A DNA stretch of 64,000 nucleotides from Bretschneidera sinensis (taxonomy: Eukaryota; Streptophyta; Magnoliopsida; Brassicales; Akaniaceae), in the NCBI GenBank assembly GCA_023935145.1, contig CM043700.1, positions 107,634,400 to 107,698,399 of the forward strand, in the 5' to 3' direction. The translations under genes were made by a program, and so were the position numbers. Under the pieces are notes generated by a model, which saw only the letters and a list, made by a program, of their open reading frames with translations, did not search any database and was not told the DNA's origin. Below are positions 58,258 through 64,000 of this stretch, in pieces (the first letter of the stretch is position 1; each line of letters starts with the position of its first letter).

Positions 58258-59982
58258 TAGCTTAGCAATTCAAGCGAAAACAAGAGATGAATTCTACAGT
58301 AGGAATCAAAACAAAGTAAAGCAATGTTAGTGTTAAACTAGGAGCAATTCACTTTTTGTCTCAGAAATCGCACATAACACACAACACCTAGAATCATTAA
58401 ATATCACCCAAGTCCAAAAGTAATCCAAATATCAATCTTAAAATTGTTATTGACTCTTAACATCCATTTTACCACAATCCATTAATCCGAACACCCAGAT
58501 GATTTTATGCATAACATTCATGAATACAAGTCTTGGCCTCTAAAAACATAATATATCGCGTGACATCAATCACAAATCAAGCTCCATAGGCTTATTTTTC
58601 AAATCACTCTCCACTATTGTAGAAAAGTCACACTACATTGGATCAATAGGTCTTTAATAAGCTTGTAACGTTAGGCTAAGGTAAAGGTTAAGAAAGAACG
58701 GGAAAGATTCAATCAATAAAAGAACTTAATCTTTTAGTTTTAAACACAACATTCTTTTAAGCACTGGATAACCTTACTTCAACACCCAACTTTTTCAACC
58801 ATTTTTTTATAAGAGCATATCTCTCGTTAAGTCACAACTTTTCTTTTCTTTTCCTCTTTCTTTGCCATACTTCACTTCTCTTTTTCTTCTCTCATTTTTT
58901 TTTATTTTTTTATTTTGGCATAAGACCATTCACTTCCCTTTTTTTTTTTTAACACTCTTTCCACAACCCCCAACTTATCTCCTTTAATGTACTTGGGTTA
59001 TGATAGTAATATTTTTTCATATTTCCATCATTATTCCTCTTAAGTGCTTCTCAACAAATGTGTATAACTAAGTTCTTTTAAAAGAAGAGTAAGGATAAAA
59101 TATTTTTAGGCTTATAAAGGTGAGTAAATGGGCTATTGAAAGAAACAAGGCTCAAATTCTTTTTCAAGAAAAATGCTCAAACAGGTGACTAGTGATAGAT
59201 ATAGCAAGGGTAAGTTTGAAAGGCTCAAACGGTCCAAAAATGGCCTACATCATATCCTAAGTAGTGTGCATTCTAGGAATTCGCCTCAAGTGATTATCAA
59301 GTAAGTTCTAGAGCTTGTCAAGACCGCAAAAGTATTCACAAAGCAGTCACACATAAAACTTCTCTAAATGTTTTAGACTAATCATACAATCTTACCGCAA
59401 ACTAGAGTCTCAAACCAAATGAAGATTGACACTTAAATTATTCTCAAACCGAAGCAAGATTTAATTTCTTCTAAATGCTATATGCTACCTCAATTAAGTT
59501 CATATCATTGACATGTGAATTAACTCCAAGGCTTAACATAAAGCATGCTAAAAACAAACAAAAAGGGAAAATGACACCAAACAGTTCAATGGAAAAAAGA
59601 AATATGTTTCCTCCACCCCCAACTTAAAAATTGCATTGACTTCAATGTGAAAGAAAAGGTAAAAGAAACTCCCTTTGTAAGTAAAAGTGCACAGAAGCTG
59701 AAAATTATGCACAACCATTTGAACTGCATATCGTGCTTCTTGCTGAAATTTCGATCTATAACATAGAACAAAACAAACAAAAAGAAAGCAAACTGAGGTG
59801 TAACATTAAGATTCCCACCATATGTTAGGTTAACACATGAAATGGAAATAAATAAAAACTAAAATAAAGTACGAAAAACAAAATAAAATAACAAAAAATA
59901 AAGACACAACAAATGTTAGTACAACTATCCGATAATAATAAGAAAAAAAAATAAAAGGGGACAAACAAGATAGAACCCAAAA
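58258..59982 (-). other. 3' untranslated region of element F
   Basis: About 1.7 kb without ORF. Has a long T/C-rich tract (58840-58960) and the stem-loop/second polypurine pair at 59610-59649. Confidence 0.7.
59610..59649 (-). promoter_or_regulatory. Stem-loop and second polypurine tract of element F
   Basis: Plus-strand CATTGACTTCAATG (59634-59647) with 5-base arms. In sense direction AAGTTGGGGGTGGAGG (about 59610-59625) follows. Confidence 0.6.
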
Positions 59983-61128
59983 CTAATCCTTTAAGTCTTC
60001 ATCCTCTTCTTCATTCTCTTCATGTTCTTCATTCTCTTCACATTCCTTAGGAGTTAGATCAAAAGATGAACCCGGATAGGGTGGCAAAGTGGAAAAGTGA
60101 TCCATGTCACAACCAGTAGTAGAGGCAAGGTGTTGGTACATCTGACCAAAAGAAGAGTACACCTCCGCTTGATAATCGGCTTGCCTAGCCAAGAATCGTT
60201 CTTGACGATCAAATCTATCATGCAAGAGTTTCTGATGCTCGTCAAAACGAATTTCTAAATGCTCAAGGCGTTTTGCAACAGTAAGGTACCTAGGGGGAAT
60301 AGGGGCTGCAATCGCTGCTCTCTCTCCCGGAACTGGTGTCCTTGAGGCTTTAATCAGAGTGAGAATGCCATCATCGATGGATTTCTTTGGTTGTTGAGCG
60401 TCCTCATTTGGACTGTACTAGACTCCGGCTTGGATGCATAATTGGGTAATTAACGAAGGGAAGTACAATCCAAGCTTTTGTTGCACAGTGTGTATGATAG
60501 AATTAAATATGATTTGGCCCACATCAATAGTTATGCCCATCAAAATGACATAAATCAACACAGCTCTCTTAATAGTAAGGTCACTATAGTGTGTAGCAGG
60601 CATCAATCTCTGACATACAAAATATTGCCAAGCTCGAGCATTGACAGTCAGAGAAGTACCAAGCAAAGTTATAGGGGTATCACCCGTCATTTTACATGTA
60701 ATGCCCGGAATACAAAGAGTATTGCAAATCTTTTCATAATTAATATTAGATGCATATGCAATATACTCACTATTTTCTGTGTCAGGTAGCCCATAGAATC
60801 TATTTATAGATGTGCTGCTAAAAGAAACTGTTTTGCTTCTCACCTTCACCTTACCATTCCTATGTTCGTCTGCATTAGCATAGAATTCTCTAACCACATT
60901 TGTGAGGGAATGAGATGATTGTCTAACAAATGTACCCTAATGCCTATCAATAATCATTCTAAACAAGGTTGGGTTCCCTCTCTCTGTGATATTGAATCCT
61001 CTCTCAGGAATGGGTTTTCTAGTGTGTATCATCCTAACATATCTCTCACTAGCCTCAAAACTAACAAATTTGCTCTCATCAAATTCTTGAGGTTGTTTTC
61101 CTCTTGGTCTCTTAGTCTTAGGGGCCAT
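59983..61128 (-). pseudogene. Extra ORF of element F: 'putative plant transposon protein' domain
   Basis: One 382-codon frame starting at ATG 61128 (MAPKTKRPRGKQPQEFDESK) with two stops (60937-60939 and 60418-60420). Core words are VREFYANADEHRNGKVKVRS, VSFSSTSINRFYGLPDTENS, TVNARAWQYFVCQRLMPATH, RAVLIYVILMGITIDVGQII and LYFPSLITQLCIQAGV. This matches the plant-specific 'putative plant transposon protein' family, whose biochemical role is unknown. A helical segment (HDRFDRQERFLARQADYQAE) and an acidic tail (EENEEHEENEEEDEDLKD) end it. It lies between pol and the 3' LTR, where Athila elements may carry an envelope-like gene. Unlike pol it has its own leader and TATA-like box. Confidence 0.8.
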
Positions 61129-61449
61129 TTGAATCAAATATATAGAACAATAGAACTAATTCAAAATCAACCACCAAAATAGCACAAATGAACAACAAAG
61201 AGGAGAAATTGGTCTCACTTGATGCCTAAAGTTGGAGAAAAGAAAGAGTACCCACCAACTTGAAGTTTGCTTGGAGAATCCAAAATCCTCTTAGAACCAA
61301 GCTTTTTGGAGAAATTTGCAGCAAAATCTGCAATATTAGTGCTAAATCCTTCAAGAAATGAAGTTAGAATCAAGAAATTTTGAGCAAAAGTGAGTGGGTA
61401 AGTGAGAGTTTGGAGAGAGGATGAGAGAGAGAGAGGAGTGTGCTGTGTG

Positions 61450-61455
61450 TTTATA
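61450..61455 (-). promoter_or_regulatory. TATA box candidate for the extra ORF
   Basis: Minus-strand CTTTATAAACACACAGCACA, followed by a pyrimidine-rich stretch (CTCCTCTCTCTCTCTCATCC near 61410-61435) and about 300 bases of ATG-poor leader before ATG 61128. Upstream is the GC-rich block at 61520-61740. Order and spacing are those of an RNA polymerase II core promoter. Confidence 0.5.
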
Positions 61456-61519
61456 AAGTTGAAATGAAGAAAGAAGATGCAAATTTGGGGTTTTAAGTGA
61501 CCAATTCTCGGGTGAGCAG

Positions 61520-61745
61520 GAACAGGTGGCGTCGCGGCTTGGCTGAGGGCGCGTCGCGGCGTGAAGAATGGGCATGTGGTGCGGCTTGCTGGGGGCTGCA
61601 GTGCGCAAGATGATGGGCGCGGCATGGGCTGGGGTGAGCTGGACGGGCCAGCTGGGCGAGGCACGCTGTGGGCCGGGCCTAGGAGCGCTGGGCTGGTGCG
61701 TTTCTTGGTGGGAGGGGCGTGCTAGGCTGGGCCTAGGTGCGACTT
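61520..61745. other. GC-rich block upstream of the extra ORF
   Basis: Strikingly GC- and CpG-rich in an AT-rich neighbourhood, with repeated GGGC/GCTGGGC words. Open frames across it look like composition artefacts. Confidence 0.6.
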
Positions 61746-61959
61746 GGGCCCATTTTTTTTTCTTTGGTAAAAACTTTTTTGTGTGCCAAATAAAATAAAA
61801 TAAACAAAAATAAATGTTAAACTAAAAATTAGATTAAATCAAACTAGAAAAAGAACTAAAAATTAAAATTAAAATGAACTTAATAAAAAAACAAAATAAA
61901 CAAAAGAAAAATAAATAAAAACATACCTTTGTGGTGCGGTCAAGGCGAATAGACCGGAT

Positions 61960-62982
61960 CTATAAGTGGAATGCTTCCACTTCCAGATCTTGCCTATCGA
62001 TTAAGATTTTAAGGCATTGATCATTTACTTTAAAAATCCGACCATCTCTAGTATCCTCAATTTCTACTGCCCCATTTGCAAAAACATTTGTCACTACGAA
62101 AGAACCGGTCCACCTTGCCCGAAGTTTTCCTGGGTGCTTATGGAGTCTGGAATCGTATAAGAACACCTTATCATTAGGCTTAAATGTTTTCCTCAAAATA
62201 TTTTTATCATGAAACACTTTCATTTTCGCCTTATAGATTCTAGAGTTCTCATAAGCATTGTTTCTCAACTCCTCTAACTCGATCAACTGAAATTTCCTAA
62301 GCTTACGCGCTTCTCCTATGTCAAAATTGAAAGACTTGATGGCCCAATAAGCTCAATGCTCGAGCTCCACAGGTAAGTGGCAAGGCTTTCCAAAAACAAG
62401 TCTCAAAGACCAATCCTTGTGATCCAGGTTGACCATTTTTTCTAGAATTTGTTTATTTTCCCTATTTGCAAGTTCGACTTGTCCACTTGTCTGAGGGTGG
62501 TAAGCTGTGGAAATCTTATGTAACACCCCATATTTTCTCATCAAAGCTTCAAAAGAACAATTGCAAAAATTTGTACCTCGATCACTAATTATAGCACGCG
62601 GTGTACCAAATTGAGATAACACATTCTCTTTGAGGAATTTAACTACCATTCTATTTTCATTGCTTCGGCAAGCCACTGCCTCTACCCATTTCGACACATA
62701 ATCTATTGCCACAATGATATATTGGTATCCAAAAGAAGGAGGAAATGGTCCCATAAAATCAATGCCCCAAAAATCAAAGATTTTAATCACTAAAATTGGG
62801 TTTAAGAGCATCATATTTCGTCGAGACACAGCTCCTAACTTCTGACACTTTTCACACGAGCGATAATAGATATTTGCATCTTTAAACAAGGTGGGCCAAT
62901 AAAATCCACACTTCAAAATTTTTGCAGTGGTTTTTTTCATTGAAAAGTGGCCCCTACAAGCTTGGGAGTGACAAAATTCCAA
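61960..62982 (-). pseudogene. int: Integrase of element F with in-frame deletion
   Basis: Zinc-binding segment with YYRSCEKCQKLGAVSRRNMM. Core [53 protein letters not shown]: first Asp, second Asp and Glu all present. Next, [20 protein letters not shown] joins two parts that in element C are separated by an [22 protein letters not shown] segment, so about 22 codons are missing without frame loss. A stop at 62353 and then RLHKHPGKLRARWTGSF. Ends DRQDLEVEAFHL. Same frame as the RNase H. Confidence 0.88.
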
Positions 62983-63012
62983 GACACTGGCAATCTCTTC
63001 ATTAGGGATGCA

Positions 63013-63666
63013 TCACCTTAAAATTTGGTTAGGGCAGTACTTGAAAAGACAGGGGTCATCCCAATAAAAATTACATACCTCATACAAGAACTTCCTCTTG
63101 TCTTGAGCGCTCCAATCCATTGGTATCTCACCTGTAGCCAAATAATTCATGATATGAGCAAACCATGGCAGAGAAGTAATAGAGAGTAAATGCTCATCGG
63201 GAAAATCATCCTTGATTGGCATGTCATCAGAAGTGTCCTCAAATATAAGCCTCGAGAGATGGTCCGCCATCACGTTCTCTACTCCTTTCTTGTCTTTGAT
63301 GGTGATGTCAAATTCTTGCAAGAGTAGGATCCACTGTATTAGTAGTGCCTTAGCATCCTCCTTTGTAAGAAGGTACTTAAGGGCTACATGATCTGTGAAA
63401 ATAAAGATAGGAGAACCAATTAAATAAGCATGAAACTTGTCCAAAGCAAATACTACAGCTAGCAATTCTTTTTCAGTGGTGGAGTAATTCATTTGAGCAC
63501 TATTCAAGGTTTTACTGGCATAGTAAATAACAAAAGGTTTTCCCTCCCTTCGCTGTCCAAGAACAGTACCTACAATATAATCACTAGCATCACACATGAT
63601 TTCAAAGGGTAAAGTCCGATCGAGTGACTGCATTATAGATGCTGAAATAAGCTTGCCAATCAACAT
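63013..63666 (-). pseudogene. RNase H of element F and connection to integrase
   Basis: [80 protein letters not shown] and VENVMADHLSRLIFED. Catalytic Asp, Glu and Asp positions are recognisable (CDAS, EKE, TDH). It continues WFAHIMNYLATGEIPMDWSA to a stop at 63013, after which the integrase N-terminus follows in the same frame. Confidence 0.9.
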
Positions 63667-63756
63667 TCTAAAGGCCTCTTGACAAGCTTGAGTCCATTCA
63701 AATGGGATATCTTTAACTAGGAGGGCACATAGTCGTCTAGATATATTGGAAAAGTT

Positions 63757-64000
63757 TTATATGAACCTCCTATAAAAACCAGCATGACCAAGGAAAGATC
63801 TTACGTCCTTTACTGTCTTAGGTGTGGGCAATTTTGAAATTAATTCAATCTTAGATTGATCAACCTCTATCCCTTTAGAAGAAACAATATGCCCTAAGAC
63901 AATACCAGATGGTACCATGAAATGGCATTTTTCCCAATTTAAGACTAATTCTTTTTCCTCACAACGAATCAACACTCTTTCCAAATTCATTAAGCATGCA
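63757..64000 (-). pseudogene. pol: Reverse transcriptase of element F, C-terminal end only
   Basis: Begins at the window edge. [58 protein letters not shown], then a stop at 63757. These are the RT thumb/connection words of Athila/Tat elements. Catalytic box is outside. Confidence 0.85.

Larger units (their letters stand above)
56854..64000 (-). mobile_element. Element F: Athila/Tat-like Ty3/gypsy with extra 3' ORF (partial)
   Basis: Minus-strand element running past the right edge. 3' LTR 56854-58246, polypurine tract 58247-58257, then an about 1.7-kb untranslated region, an extra ORF (61128-59983), a GC-rich/TATA promoter-like segment (61385-61760), and integrase, RNase H and part of RT up to 64000. 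Pol words here have the Athila/Tat character ([17 protein letters not shown]). The 5' LTR, primer site, gag and most of RT are outside. The pol frame contains stops but no frameshift. Confidence 0.88.

Noticed and set aside
61215..61798. Proline-rich minus frame and glycine/tryptophan-rich plus frame
   Set aside because: Both are products of the GC-rich block upstream of F's extra ORF; no domain and untranslated by position.

Overview
This window is nuclear DNA from a flowering plant, most likely a eudicot. The evidence is AT-rich sequence, GT-AG introns, retrotransposon primer sites complementary to plant initiator tRNA-Met and tRNA-Asp, and chromovirus-, Athila/Tat-, CACTA-, hAT- and LINE-type proteins. 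I see no intact host gene, no rRNA or tRNA gene and no prokaryotic feature. Almost everything is transposable element, inserted into one another up to three levels deep, and nearly every coding region carries stop codons or frameshifts.

Layout. 1-0.8 kb: broken spliced gene on the minus strand resembling plant-mobile-domain proteins. 1.3-1.6 kb: 80-bp tandem repeat. 2.0-3.1 kb: leader/promoter-like segment of unknown origin. 3.9-6.05 kb: hAT transposase relic. 6,185-11,660 (-): complete but mutated Ty3/gypsy element, CRM-like, TSD AATTG. 12,217-13,758 (-): 1.5-kb gag-only element. 14,609-35,795 (+): chromovirus 'A' (TSD ATCTT), split by Tekay/Del-like 'B' (17,098-25,296, +, TSD CCAAT) in its RT and by Athila-like 'C' (26,193-35,220, -, TSD CTCAT) in its chromodomain. 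36.2-40.45 kb: LINE relic with a copia fragment inside. 40.5-44.6 kb: mostly non-coding, with a transaldolase exon fragment and a large foldback. 44.67-56.85 kb: CACTA transposase (TNP2-like) relic, split by solo LTR 'E' of the B family (45,424-54,735, -, TSD GTTAC), which is itself split by the gag-protease element 'D' (46,953-54,259, +). 56,854-64,000 (-): Athila/Tat-like element 'F', running off the right edge, with an extra ORF downstream of pol.

How it fits together. Target-site duplications and hand-compared LTR pairs agree on order: A is oldest (LTRs roughly 13-15% different), then B (about 9-10%), CRM (about 6%), D (about 5%) and C (about 3-4%). C, D and F share a 3' architecture (stem-loop plus a second polypurine tract about 1 kb before the 3' LTR) and a CpG-rich array at a similar place in the LTR. 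The observations most worth follow-up are the promoter-like segment and extra ORF of F, that shared 3' module, and the GCGATCGA-type arrays. All boundaries, percentages and counts were made by eye.
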